Origin: Paramacrobiotus metropolitanus
Taxonomy: Eukaryota > Tardigrada > Eutardigrada > Parachela > Macrobiotidae
Assembly: GCF_019649055.1 (NCBI RefSeq)
Contig: NW_026570233.1
Location: 1,364,001 to 1,428,000 of the forward strand
Direction of reading: 5' to 3'
Length of the DNA stretch: 64,000 bases
The translations under genes and the position numbers were made by a program. A model generated the notes under the pieces. It made no database searches, was not told the origin of the DNA, and saw only the letters and a program-made list of their open reading frames with translations. Positions 33,904 through 46,042 of the stretch are shown one piece after another. Each line of letters begins with the position of its first letter. Positions within the stretch are counted from its first letter, which is position 1.

Positions 33904-34480
33904 CAATGGACACCATAAATGTGGTTACACTTAAACCGCGCGCAACCAGATACTTATCTGTACTCAGACAGAAAATTCCGTGCTGGCCATCGGCCTGCTG
34001 ATGTTTACACTTGCACCTTGCACACTTCCCAACGAAAACTATCAAACGATATCTCAAAAGAATGAGAAAAAAATTCTAAGAATTTTGATACCATACAAAT
34101 TCGTTTTTGTTTCGTCTAAGAGAAAATCGAGGTTCCTGAAGTTTCCCGTAGACAAAGCATATGCGTGAAAACAAACCAAACCGTGGATTCAAATCCTATG
34201 CTATGTCTACGGGAAACTTTAGGAGCCTCGATTTTCTCTTAGATGTAATAAAAACCAATTTTTTTGGTATCAAAATTCTTAGAATTTTTTTCTTATTCTT
34301 TTGAGATATTGCTTGATGATTTTCGTTGAGAAATGTGCAAGTTCCAAGTGCCTGAGTTTAGCATACGAGTCTACGCGCAATGGACATGACCGACTTATTT
34401 TGGTCTGCTGTTGGTCCTGCCGTTAAAATATCGGTCCTCGGACCGATTGTCTAGTGTAACCACATTTATGGTGTCCACTG
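33904..34480. mobile_element. Foldback MITE of Tc1/mariner type
   Basis: A 577-bp element flanked by TA on both sides (33902-33903, 34481-34482). The ends are C-A-[A/G]-TGGACACCATAAATGTGG and its inverse. Long inner inverted segments (about 34040-34165 and 34195-34315) make most of the element self-complementary. There is no coding capacity. It sits between the two exons of the broken third peptide copy. Confidence 0.85.
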
Positions 34481-34537
34481 TATGATCGTGCACCTCACGG
34501 AGTACTGCTGAATGCTACATGTCAGTCTCTCCTTCAG

Positions 34538-34710
34538 GTAGAAACAGGAATTGAATTGGCAGCACGAAAATGAAGGCAGAATTCGGAAACATTAGTTTTG
34601 CTGGTGACTGGATCGGCGACTTCCTTTGCGCTAGCTGGCCCGGTGCGTGGCGCTGCAGGTGCGGTGCAGCATGCTACAGAGGAACGTGCACCTGCAAACG
34701 CTGTATTTAA
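34538..34710 (+). pseudogene. Cysteine-rich peptide gene, third copy, mature-peptide exon (plus strand)
   Basis: It starts after a CTTCAG acceptor and ends in TAA. The second half of the mature peptide is well kept (W-P-G-A-W-R-C-x-C-G-x-A-C-Y-R-G-T-C-T-C-x-R-C), but the first cysteine and the dibasic site are not in the same frame, so the 5' part of the exon is shifted. The exon is on the opposite strand to its signal-peptide exon, so an inversion has split the gene. Confidence 0.6.
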
Positions 34711-34811
34711 CTAATCTGACTGTTCCCGAAACAAATTACACAGACGATGGGTATATATTGTTGTTATGTGGAAGATGTAACAGCCATTCTGGTTATCACA
34801 CAAAAAAATGA

Positions 34812-34941
34812 GAGAAAATAATGCAATAAGTCAAATACAGTAATGTAATAAGTCAGACGTAATAATGTAATAAGTCAGTAAAATAATGCATAAGTCAGAC
34901 GTCAGTCAGATGAAAATAATGTAATAAGTCAGACGTTTACA
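34812..34941. repeat. Short tandem repeat, AATAATGTAATAAGTCAGACGT
   Basis: Five to six imperfect copies of a ~21-bp unit with core AATGTAATAAGTCAG. Confidence 0.75.
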
Positions 34942-36037
34942 GTTATTCACGGGCCTTACGTGCCTATGTGGTTTTTGTCTTCTTGACTAGAGTAGGGAAT
35001 AACGGCACCGGCAGCATACGGTATTCCCCACAGATAGACCTGTGTTGGTTAATCCATCTGCTTTGCATATCATGGTTTTCCAAAGGCTCTTAACATTGTC
35101 TTTCCTCCAGAATCTATGGAGATATAAGAGAAATTCGGTAGCGCACTATACACCTTCCTTGTGATGTTCCAGTCGTCAGTATGAATCAGTTTCCATGTCC
35201 TGGCTGAACATGCTTTGGGTGGCGGGGCGCGGCGGGTTATGAAAGATGGTGTCATCCATAAATTATTTAGGACATTCTTATTTGCGAATGCTTAATATGT
35301 AATCGGGCTAGGGCAAATCGTACATGTACCTACATCAGTGTGCCGGTATAAATATAGCGCTTTAAAACTGCTTAAACATGATGACGAGGGATATCCACTC
35401 AGGATCGGGATAACTGTAGCAGTAAAAGTGAGGTGTACACTGCGCTAACGAATACCCTCTTTGTATATTCTGCAGCTGTTGTCTTGGAAGTTTATTAGCC
35501 CATTAGTAAATTCAGGAAACGATCGCAAACCGTAGTGCCAAAATTCGCATAGCTCCAACAGAAAACCATAACAACAACGAGATAAATCGACATAAGGTAA
35601 AATAAAACTCTGGGTGGTTTGAACTTTGAACCGTGTGTTGTATATGCGACAATGGCGCCGATATGCAACTTTTTTGATATGCAACGATATGAACGAAGAA
35701 ATATGCAACTTTATTTATCGCCACATAAACGATAACGAAGGTGAGCATGAATAACAAAGAAGCTGACACTACTAACGGCTGTATGATATACTTAGCGTAC
35801 TGCTGCCAGGTACAACCATCCAAGCAAGTGCAAATCCATAATCCATGCTGCATACAATATAATTTGGAGCACGTTTTTACCGTAAATCTTATTATCTATA
35901 GATTTCCGCGTTGTTCTTGCAATCCAAGTTCTTAAATATTGATGAAGCTCCCCTTTCGTGGTGAATGAATAATCATCCTTGTGTGGTATTTTCGCTTTTT
36001 TCGCTCTGGCGATTGAAATACTCGTGCAGCAGATGGA
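34942..36037. other. No gene seen; 5' flank of kinase B
   Basis: Frames on the minus strand (35070-35255, 35445-35853) lack coding character. No match to the 5' flank of kinase A was noticed. Confidence 0.35.
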
Positions 36038-37557
36038 ATGACCAGTAAACCTGAATTAAACCTGAAAAAATATATAGGATCTGGGGCGTATGGAAAGGTC
36101 TACGAAGCCGAAGTAAAGTGGGAACAAAACGACCATGCAGAAGGCACATACGCAGTAAAGGAAATAGAGCTGGATGATGGCTCACAGAAAAAAGACATTC
36201 ATACCGGGATTTCTATATTACTCATTTTGCAACATCCCAATCTGATCCGTTATCATTGTCACTGCTTTCTTGAAGCGACCGAACTGCACAAAGAAAAATT
36301 TCGACTTGTGATGGAATTTTGTCCCGGTAAATCGCGAAAGTCTTTGCACGTTACTACGCGGTCCCTTAATGAGTAATTGTTGCGCTGTAAATGTATGTAA
36401 TACCTGCAACTTTCTTGCTGAAAGAAATTTACCAAAGCCGAAACTTTTTATACTACATAAGTATATGTGAAGCTATCCATTCTAGACTGGTTTCCTAAAA
36501 GTTAGGCTTATGACATACCGTACATTACTTGGAAAAGTGAATATTGCATTTGATCCTAGTGTTCCATTTGTACATACTACGTATTGGCTCTCAACGACTG
36601 TTATTTATTTCGACAGGTGAAAATTTAAGGAATTATCTCGAGCGGAACGATGCGTGTTACATGCTAATGCTGCAGTACACTAATCAACTCTGTCATGCCG
36701 TGAATTATCTACATACACAACGGATTATTCATACTGATATCAAGTCCGAGAATATTTTTCTCACTGATATACATGTATCGGGACTGTTCCGAACTGTGAA
36801 GCTTGGTGATTTAGATGACCCTGTTTACAAGAAAGAGGATGAAACATCTGTCAATGATATGAGGTCTCACAGAGGCACACATTGGTACTGGTCGCCTGAG
36901 ATGGCGCGGAAGGCATTCGATCCAAAAATCAAAGTCGGCTCCGCCACGGATTGGTGGAGCGTGGGGTGCGTGTTGTACGAAATGGCATTTGGATTCGAAT
37001 CCTTCCTCTATAAAAATACATCGATGAATGAAGAACTATGTCGGAAAAAGGAAATTGCGACGGTGCCAAGGTTTGTAAATTTTATCAATAATGGTGGTCG
37101 ATTGGACATTCCCAGCTGCTGTAATCACATCAAACGAGCTCTAGACCGGTGTTTTCTGGAGGATCCAACGGCACACTCCGCTGCAGTCGAGGGTAAATTA
37201 CTTTTCGGAGGTGCCAAAGACCTTCAAGATATTCTCTTCACTGCTGCGACGCCAGCGTTGAACGGATGCACGAAACACCAAGCATTTCTGGAAGGCTACA
37301 AAAAACTACTCGAGCATGTTGAAGTCGATAATAAAAGGAAATTACTAAGTGTAAAGCACTTTGCTGCCGACATTCCCATAAACAGTCCTCCTAAGGAAGG
37401 AGAAGTAACAGACCAAGGAGTTTCGGTAGTGAAGTTTAAAGACGCTTTATCTACTGTAATGGTCTGGAGCGGAAAGTTGTGGAAATTGTCAAAGTTTATG
37501 CCAACGCACAGCCAATTGTCAGTACCGAAATTTTGCCAAATATTGACAACCGATTAA
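36038..37557 (+). CDS. Serine/threonine-type protein kinase with HTD/DLD motifs, copy B
   Basis: Exons 36038-36326 and 36617-37557 join in phase 1 to give a 409-residue frame starting at a real ATG. Kinase features in order: G-S-G-A-Y-G-K-V-Y at 14-22, Y-A-V-K-E-I-E with the ATP lysine, H-P-N-L-I-R-Y, M-E-F-C-P-G hinge, I-H-T-D-I-K-S-E-N-I-F, L-G-D-L-D-D, W-Y-W-S-P-E-M and D-W-W-S-V-G-C-V-L-Y-E-M. HRD is HTD and DFG is DLD, but the catalytic Asp, metal-binding Asp and ATP lysine are kept, so activity is possible. The hinge and catalytic segments recall NEK- or IKK-like kinases only loosely. The end of this frame overlaps the leucine-rich tail, and an intron probably joins them. Confidence 0.78.
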
Positions 37558-38276
37558 ATGCCTTCGTCAAACACCTGAAATGCAGGCACGTCTACGATAC
37601 TGTACCGGTTGAAATCGAGTGCAACTGCAACGTCGATCATGTACCGCGCCAACACACTCCGGATTCACTACGCTTTCTAGGTGCAATAGCGGATGTGATT
37701 ATGCATGTGGAGATCTCCGGGCCTCACGGATGCTCCCTGTTACAACTGCAACATGTCTTTCTGCCGAATTTAATCTGCCTTAATATTGTTGATACACCGA
37801 GCGTTGCCGTTGAAGCAGATTCCCTACAAAAGTTTCCGAAACTGAAGATATTCACGTTTACCGATTGCGCTTTTAATGGGCTTTATAACAATTTTCTAAC
37901 TAAAATGAAATGGCTGGAATTTTTTGGACTTAGCTGTTCCGGGTCCAAGTGCAGACAGTGGGAGAGTGATCGCACTGGTCGCGATCACCATTACGATTGG
38001 TTGGAACAATTTCTTTGCGATTACAGTGACTTATTGGATCCAAGGTTTGTCTATACGCATGTGGAGAATAGTTTCTACAGACGAACGGACTGTTCCGGTT
38101 TTCCATGGGATAACCACGGTATTGATGACGTTTTGCACGCACTAAAATGTAAGACGTGCGCCGCGGAAATCGGTACGCCTGCGCAACAGGCAAGGAGACG
38201 GCAGCGTATGCAATCCGATTTAAGGAAGCGGCCACTATTGCGGCTCGCCATCTCCGCTGATATGCGAACAAACTGA
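37479..38276 (+). CDS. Leucine-rich tail domain, copy B (likely 3' exon of kinase B)
   Basis: A 265-residue open frame in a different frame from the kinase end, without an ATG at the start. It is near-identical to copy A at 21190-22002. It has a central leucine-rich-repeat-like region (residues ~55-130), a Cys/Trp/Asp-rich part, then an Arg-rich end. It may give the kinase a protein-binding module, but the exact splice joining the two could not be placed. Confidence 0.55.
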   Translation: MEIVKVYANAQPIVSTEILPNIDNRLNAFVKHLKCRHVYDTVPVEIECNCNVDHVPRQHTPDSLRFLGAIADVIMHVEISGPHGCSLLQLQHVFLPNLICLNIVDTPSVAVEADSLQKFPKLKIFTFTDCAFNGLYNNFLTKMKWLEFFGLSCSGSKCRQWESDRTGRDHHYDWLEQFLCDYSDLLDPRFVYTHVENSFYRRTDCSGFPWDNHGIDDVLHALKCKTCAAEIGTPAQQARRRQRMQSDLRKRPLLRLAISADMRTN

Positions 38277-41067
38277 TTATCAGAACATCCGTAGCTTTGG
38301 AAAACAATTTTTGTGTGCGTTTATCCAGCACGGTCAATTCGCTTGATAAAGATTGTAATGGCCGAAGTTATATCTTTCGGAATCTGGCTTTTCTAAATTG
38401 TGACAATAAAACGGTTCCGATTTTCAGAAATACGGCAAAGTTCTTGTCTAAGCGTTTTCTGAGAAATTTTTTGATACTCATAGAATATTAAAAAGTTCTC
38501 CAAAGACAAAATAAATAAATGCAGGTTTACATAAGTTGAAAGTCTTTTTCGGCTCATTATTTGCATGCAGCAATAAGTAGACAAGTCAGAGCCTGAATAG
38601 GCCAAAACATAACATTTTATTATTTGATCTGAGTCATCTGAGACGAAGCTGAGAAATAAAGTTTTTCGATAACAGGCGCAAATTGCACCTGTTACCAAAA
38701 ACTTTGTATCCCTTACTTTGTGCACCGAGAAATCGGCTAGCCACAAACTATTGTTTTTTGCCATGCGCAAGAAGTAATTGCAAAACGATAAAATTAATTC
38801 TTGACACGGACGTTGTCGACACTGCTGTCATTTGTTATCAATATGCGTGTGACGGTGTGTCGGGTGTGCAAAATAATACGACCAAACACCCACAACTAAA
38901 ATCTAACATGCCTTTAAAAATTAATGAATCTGGCAACCTTTGCCAAATACGTGCTAACATGTAATGCAGTACAACACGCTATTGCAAGCCATTTTATTGC
39001 AAAACAGTGACCTTTCCATTTAAACAAGTAGTTCGAAGCTTTTCGTGTAATACGTAGTACAACTTGTGGTAATAATAATTTATTACAAATTACTCATGTC
39101 TGCAGATACTATCGGATTAAATATTACAGGATTCGCCGCAGTATACATAGTTAAGCGAAGCGAATGCCACTTCCATAGCAATTAGTAGAATGTTAAGATC
39201 TAGACACAGCGGCGGCAAGTGCACGTTCCACGGTAACATGCTGAACCACATTTGCACCGCCACGCACCCGGCCATCTAGTGCAGAAGTAGTCACCGGTAA
39301 TGCTGTTGCAGGTCCAGCGTTTCATGCGAGGGTGATCGCCGTTATCAGTCATCGCGCTTTCATAAGCGGCGTGCCCGTCTTCCCCTGTAAAACAATAGCT
39401 ATCTGTATACCGGTACGCTTTTTAACAATCAACACAGTCCGTCGCAGAAATCATTTAAAACGATTACCGTCATAGTCGGTCATGGATGTCGCTCCCAATA
39501 TGACAGCCAGAATTACGACGAGTACAATGGAGGTTTTCAGTGTTGGATGCATGTTGGCGGAAAACTTCAAACAACAAAGGAAACAACTGACATCGTTTTT
39601 GGATACACAAGTTACACTGAACATCCGTAAAATTATCGGCATTTTTATCAAAGGAAAATTGCGTAAACAAAAAATATAAACACTATGTTACTGTATCGAG
39701 GACTATGCGTTACTATGCCATAAAGTAGTTGACCGCAGGCCACCTACCTTACCCAGCGCTGATAAAACGGAGCGCGTACTTTCTCCTTCCAGAAACAAAC
39801 TAGGAACACATAAAAACACGCACGCTAATCTAAAATTACTGTATTTTCACACAATTAGATTAAGCTCTGTATGCAAATTGTAAGTATATCTGCATCTGTA
39901 TACCTGCAAATGTCTGTGCAGCTTTATACGTATATGTTGAGGTCTCAGTCGTTTCTTGTTTTATTACCAGTGCTGTGTCGTAATAATTTTTCCTTTTAGG
40001 AGCGAAACAGCGTGACAGGGACCTGTAGCCTTTCACAAGTTTGTCGCTGGATAACTACTTTACGATTTGTGTTTGCAAATAGCCCAAATTTTATGTTTTA
40101 TTACGACTCTGCGGAACGGCGGAATGCGGACGCGAATAGTGGGAAAGCGATTAAAATGCTTTTGATACAGTATGTTGTTGTTTACCTTGATTTTATTACC
40201 AGCCGCCAGCAGGGAAAGGTGCATTTTTGTTAGGCATTTCCCTTACCGGATGTAAACAAGCGCACAATAGTAGGACAGCGACCAATATGACTGTTAGCGC
40301 AGAGGTGTGTTAAACTTTAGTGACGCAAAAATAAAATGACTACCTCAACAAAGTTTGTTCCCCTGCTGTACAATCAAATGATACGCTCTTACATTCTTGA
40401 TTTTCGAATAAGCAAAAGCTCACAGTATGGTATTTCATTCCGTGCGGTTTACAGTTAGCTTTATTTCCAATATGAACAAATAACAGTTGTTTTTTTTCAA
40501 AAATACATTTGCAACAACAATAATAAATGGAATGGACGGGAGAGTACTGTACCCAAATCTTAAGGCAAATTCCCATTCACATCAGCAGTACAACCAGTTA
40601 CGGCAGGTTTCTCTGCATGACCTTTGAAAGCACATGCGATGGTTTTCCTGGCCCAACTAGCATGTTAAGTCTGGTTTTGAGTAGTGTATTCATTATCCCA
40701 ATTTTTTACATGCACAGCTTGGAGCGCTTCAGTCGTTTGCGTACTTATGCGACTAATGCGAGCATGGTTTTAACGTATTACTGGGATTTCAAAGTTCAGA
40801 ATGCTATTCTGTTTTCACTTTAATGCCTCTGCGCTGCTCCAAAAGCCGACCAATAATGGGAAGAAACCATTGGTTGAGATATATCAGTTGAATTCTGCGA
40901 GGCAACGGCTGATATTCGAAATTTATTCTTTAGTTCTGGTACCCGGCTGCGTGCAGGTGTTCACATAACAACTATCTATACAAGGTGACCACCAACTGCG
41001 TAAACGCCAGAGTCGGGAAGTGCCATAATATTATGTGTTTCAAGAAACAGACATCGTCGAAACAATA
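37515..41067. repeat. Segmental duplication, copy B (uninterrupted)
   Basis: Partner of 21241-27117. It is continuous where copy A has the 2.34-kb insertion (junction at 38725/38726) and ends at 41067, where copy A continues into an alpha2delta exon and copy B does not. Confidence 0.9.
39200..39552 (-). CDS. Secreted eight-cysteine cationic peptide precursor, copy B
   Basis: Exons 39552-39468 and 39384-39200, the same structure as the copy at 25262-25614 and identical in coding sequence. It has the signal peptide, a propeptide ending in Lys-Arg, and the 38-residue mature part with eight cysteines. Flanks are also near-identical, so expression signals were copied too. Confidence 0.75.
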
Positions 41068-41387
41068 AGTAATTAAATACGTGCCTAGCATTGTTGCACA
41101 TGTAGTATAATAACTACTTTGTGGCATTCGTCTTAGAACGCACACTACTCGCCAGTACTCTGTACATGTAAGCATTATTTTACGTGACTTTCCTTATGCT
41201 CCCGCAACAGCTCAGCGAAACTCGTATAACACGTACTGACGAGTGACAAGTATAGAAATTCGAGTGAGAAGAACGAAAATAATTTGCAAAAACAATGCTT
41301 CGCATCTTAACCCGATAGCAGCAAAAAATAGTTTAAATTAACCCTAATAATATATTAAAATATTTTAATTTAGCTGTCGAGGGTAAT

Positions 41388-41995
41388 TTAACGCTTATAG
41401 TTTCCAGGAGAAGTCGCAATCGGTCGACGCCGATTCCCCCAATTCCGTCCGTTTCCGTTCCATCGATTACCACCATTCCACCCGCAACATCGATTGTAAC
41501 CCCAGTTATTATTGTTTCCCACAAACAGTACCGGCACATCGTAGCCAAGAATGCCGGTATTGAAGCCGGTGCTGTACGGATATGTATTGTACGTGTATGG
41601 ATAATTATACGAATATGTTGAATATGTCGGATACGTCACTACCGGCGTGGATACTGGGCTGACATACGTGGCATAATTCACCACGGGGCTGGACACCGGG
41701 CTGGCGTATGTGGCGTAACTGGGACTGGCAATGGCGCTGCCGCAATTAGCGGTAACGGTAACGGACGCTTGAGTGGAACCATATTGGTTGCGCGCGATAA
41801 CGTTGAAACTGGTTGTGGCGGCGATGGTGGCGCTCAGGGATAGTGCACCGGACGGACTGACACTGATGACGAACGAGTTGTCGGTGGAGTAGGATGGGTT
41901 TCCGCTGGCCGATACCTGACCGATGTACGTACCCGCGCTGCAACTGCCGATCGTGAAACCGTAAGAGCTTTGAGAAAACAGCGGAAAAGATTGCG
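41388..41995 (-). CDS. Secreted-type protein with one cadherin-like domain and Tyr/Pro/Asn-rich tail (3' exon)
   Basis: One exon after a GTTTCAG acceptor (41996-41997), open to a TAA at 41388 (about 200 residues). Residues 4-85 match the pattern of a cadherin repeat: F-P-L-F-S-Q-S-S-Y-G-F-T-I, A-G-T-Y-I-G-Q-V-S-A, F-V-I-S-V-S-P-S-G-A-L-S-L and F-N-V-I-A-R-N, then A-S-V-T-V-T. The classical calcium-binding LDRE and DxND motifs are not evident, so it may be cadherin-like without calcium binding. The rest is low complexity: Y-A-T-Y and V-S-P-V repeats, then W-N-G-N-rich, then basic. The upstream exon with a signal peptide was not found. Confidence 0.55.
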
Positions 41996-43542
41996 CTGAA
42001 ACCTACATGCAATAAGCGTCTTGAGAACTCAATGTTTCCTGACTTATATCCAAAAACTGCTTTAGAAACTGGACTTCATTCATGATAGCCGAAAAGAATA
42101 ACCAAAATCCAAGTTTCGAGAACTCCAAAGGGTAAATAAATACAGTAAATGAAACTAAACTGAAAGTTTGTGCTAGCTCATAAGTCATAACCTAAATGCT
42201 GCAATACATAAGTAGACAAGTCACATGCACCTTCAATACGCCAAAACATAACATTTAAGTTTTATTTATTCTTACGCTGATTGAGTCCAGCAGGATTCTA
42301 CACAGAATTAGCAGTAGCGACGGTGAGGGCATCATTTTGCAGGGTTTGTACTTCCGGTAATGCTAAGCACTGACCTAATGTCGCCGGTGAAACAGATAAC
42401 AACTGAGTTTCCCACAGTTATGTACTGTACATATTAATTACTACTTAGAGCTTTATTGCAATAAATGCTCTACTTAATCGCTCCTACAGGTGTTTTTACA
42501 GGTGTACTTCAAATTTCTTAAAGCGCTTTCGTCATTCCTTCCTGCTTATGAAGTAAGGATAATAATTGAAGTACCAAGTAGGCTGAAGTATCATTTGTTA
42601 TTGTTGTGTCTAACTGGATCCTCCCAGAGAGTTTCTGTAAATGAATGATATCATTTCTGCAGAAGTGGGGGGGAAAGTACTGGGACGCTGAATGTCCTAA
42701 ATCTATACGAACAAACGCTTTGTCATAGCCAGAGAAAGAAAAACAATCATTGTCGGAAGAAATTGCTACAATGCATCGTGATCTGGCCGAGCATGATTCA
42801 GTAAAATCAACACACTTGTGATTCCCCACAAAAGCAAACAATAACACTCTTGCAGTAGTCTATGAGACAGCAAGGTTAACGTCTTCTACGCGCGTACAGT
42901 ATTATTATTGTTGCTCCAGTTCCGGCTGCCCGTAATATGTCAGCGTCAGGTACCTAAGTGTCGACATGATACATTCTAATGATATAGTTGAAACACCCAG
43001 CTGCAACAAACTTGGTCGACGTTTGTACTGCACGGGTTTCCTTGATATTGTTAAATTTATCAACAGGTTTGGCTGTCGCGAATATGATTTTCTGACTGAC
43101 CAAATACTATCCTAACTGCCACAAAGCCACATAAACACACTGTCAATACACTGACCACTCTGTTTTGACTGGCCTGTGCTAAAAAATCTCTAGATAACAA
43201 AAATGCAAAATAATATGTAATCGGCAGACATAATTAGTCATATTGCCGTATTACAGACACATACAAGATAAAAAAACGACTCCCCATTACTCTTGCATGC
43301 TTTATTGGCAATTGCAATTCATCGATTGTGTAAGTACATACAGATACATGTATGTGTACAGTATGCGCTACATCAAAGTACGGTTATACTTCAACCGAAG
43401 AAACAACACTATCATTTACTGTCCAAGATTTTTACCGTGCCTTTAAATTGTTATCCGTGCATTGTATTCCCTGTACATCAGCAGTATATCGCAACACATA
43501 AATGAAACCTTAAAACTGTTTTTACCGCGTACAATGGCTACC
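41996..43542. other. No further exon identified
   Basis: Should contain upstream exons of the cadherin-like gene. The frame at 42518-42847 (minus) has no clear splice support. The rest looks non-coding. Confidence 0.3.
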
Positions 43543-45367
43543 CTATGATTTAGCATCAGATTCGTTCTTGTGATCTGGCATGTGGTGCACGGGGTGTGCA
43601 CCACTGACCACTTCCGCATATGTAGGTGGAGCGTCTAGCGGCTGTGCAGCGGGATAAGGCAACGGTTGGCCAGCCCCAGCAGGATAACTCGGGAGATCTG
43701 TTGACGGATGCGGCAGTGACGATCCCGCTGGGTACGGCGATGTCCCAGTTGAGCTGTGATCCGGCGCCGTCGGTTCGCGAGCGGAGCGAATGACCACCGG
43801 AGTGGGCGCGTTACGCCGGGCTTCGTACGCTACCGAAACAGTCAGATCCTCTGCAGCTCTGGCTCTGGCAGCACGGTAACGGCTGTGCCGACACGCAGCC
43901 CCACAAATCCCCACGAGTGCGGTAATAACGACGGAGACAACAATCGCTACGAGTTCGCCCGTACTGGTCGTATCGGGTCGCCTGGTAGTATAATGCCAAT
44001 TCCAGGACCACGTGGTGGTACGCCACCAGGGTATGGCGGTTGTGGTGAATCCAAACGGCCTCCATGTTGTAGTAGGTCGCGCCCTTGTAGTGGTTCTGGT
44101 GGTAGTGCGCGTTGTTGAGCGCTGTGTTGTTGTTGTGACCGCCATCCACCAGGGGGTGGAGATACCCGAGGGCCAGGTAATTGGTACGAAGGGTTGCCAT
44201 GTGGTTGTTGGTCTATGAAATAGAATGAGTGAAGCTTCTTTTAAAGCAAATCAGCTGGCCGACATTGTCTCACTTACATGGATCCGCTAAAAAGCGTTTC
44301 GATAAATTCGTTTACATGCTGCCAGCACCAAATGCTACTCAGTAGTAACCCTCATCCTCAAAATCCTACCTCCTAGTGGTTGTCGTTGGTCGAGCGGTAG
44401 CAGGCGTATCGCACTGAGCACTACTTGTGGGGTTTTCGCCTAGCGAGGGTACATAGATACTGGGACAGTTGATGCGGCTATTCGTAGTGATCGGTGGGCA
44501 ATATAGCTCGTTGTGGATGTAACCATTCAGTGCACGACAGTAGGTACTGTTGCTGATAACTGAACCTTTACAAAATCAAAACAATGAATACGCATAAACT
44601 AATTAACTGGGTATCGGTATGGGTCGGAAGCACTTGCCTTGGATGATAGTGCTTTGAAGGAGAGTGTAGTCAATGACGATAACGTATCCGGAAAGTGTTA
44701 CGGAGGTTCCGGTCGATCTATCGTACACCAAATGGACACGAGGTTGCTGGCTGTAGCGTGTCAGATATTGTGCAATGGAACGCCACGCCACTAAACTGAA
44801 CTGATTTGTGAGTTGCTTGCCCACAGTTCGGTCGTTCGCAAAGGTTTCCTCGATTTTGAAAACATGACCGGTAAGCGTGCTGATCTGCCTGTAAAACCAA
44901 CATGTATTATTGTATTCACCCTTCGGAGTCGGCAATGCAAAAAACACGACTGAGATTAATGACAGCTGCAATTTTAATACCGTATGTTAAGATACAGAGC
45001 GAAACTCCCGCGAACAGTGTTTGTACAGTTTTCCTGCAATTCTACCGTGACTTCACATGTCCGTGTTGGTAAAGTGGCAAACCGAAGGGTACCAGCTCGG
45101 CCCTCTGTTATCGTTGGACAAGGAATAGTGATTACCTCCCCGCACCGATTTTCGATATTCACTAAAAAAATTACATTTCGTTTTTATGAAATACTTTAGC
45201 CTATGCCAGATATATGACAAAAGTGTAATTTTCGCATTTACGTAAATTTAGAAATGATATTACATAAGACAACTTGACACGCATGTTAGTTGTTTTGCAC
45301 GAAGAGTTTAAGAGGTGTTTACCTAATGGATATGTGACGTTGACCGGAATTTCCCGAGATTCTGACG
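43543..45367 (-). CDS. Single-pass membrane glycoprotein, Thr-rich stalk, PPxY cytoplasmic tail
   Basis: Exons read on the minus strand and join in phase: 45367-45323, 45161-44981, 44888-44638, 44565-44371, 44212-43543. The intron after 44638 starts with GCAAGT, a GC-AG intron supported by the phase on both sides. The ectodomain has several cysteines and N-glycosylation sequons and might be CUB-like. It is followed by a Thr/Arg-rich stalk (T-T-T-R repeats, Trp-rich), a membrane span (V-A-I-V-V-S-V-V-I-T-A-L-V-G-I) and a Pro-rich cytoplasmic tail with D-A-P-P-T-Y, a WW-domain binding motif. The first exon and signal peptide lie further right and were not found. Family unknown. Confidence 0.6.
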
Positions 45368-45967
45368 CTGAAAAACGAGGAAAATTCTGTAATACCAATA
45401 ATTATTCCGAAAATTGTGTTAAAACAACGCGGCACGTACAAACTGCATCCTTTGCTCCGGAAACTGCCGCACAAAAGACAAGAAGCCTGGAAAGCACCAG
45501 AAGGTAAAATACGTAATTATACATTTTGAATGATAGAAATATTTATCATGACTCCAAAATCATTGTAAACTATTGCATGGTTATAAATTTCAGTATACAA
45601 AGCGCGCGCACATTTGCAATCAACTGTTCTGATTAGATAAGCAAATAAGAGAATTCTCTTTTGACAAAATTAATGTCTTGTCTTGCTACGAGTAGTGAAA
45701 CAATTTTATCACTGTGCTACTGGACATAATTGAACATGATACCGGGAGACAATTGTCCACTACCAATGAGTACGTACGTACAATACGTCTGTCTGAAGTT
45801 CATCAAAATGGTAAATTTTGTTTTTCTATCGAGTACAAAACAAAGCAAAGGGTGCTCAACCATTCCGAGCATTTCATCACATCGAGTCTGAAACATCACT
45901 GTGTCAGAGCGGCATCCGCTCTCTATAGGATCGTTCGATAGAATATTTCATTAGATTTGTATGCTTT
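45368..45967. other. No gene seen
   Basis: AT-rich sequence between the membrane glycoprotein exons and the tRNA-like element. It may hold the missing first exon. Confidence 0.3.
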
Positions 45968-46038
45968 GCCGATAGCCTAGTGGTGCCTCTCTCGGCCTTA
46001 GAGTATGGAGGTTGTGGGTTCGATTCCCTCAATCGGCA
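45968..46038 (+). other. tRNA-like sequence with A and B boxes
   Basis: 71 nt with a six-pair acceptor stem (GCCGAT/ATCGGC), an A box (TAGCCTAGTGGT) and a perfect B box (GGTTCGATTCC) in a T arm with one mismatch. The anticodon arm does not fold properly (four pairs at best, no T before the anticodon position). It is therefore a tRNA relic or SINE head rather than a working tRNA. It ends 4 bp before the LTR at 46043. Confidence 0.45.
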
Positions 46039-46042
46039 GATT

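Noticed and set aside
43756-44218. Gly/Ser- and Val-rich plus-strand frames
   Set aside because: Shadows of the Thr-rich minus-strand exon of the membrane glycoprotein.
45968-46038. Functional tRNA gene
   Set aside because: Acceptor and T arms fit but the anticodon arm does not; called tRNA-like only.
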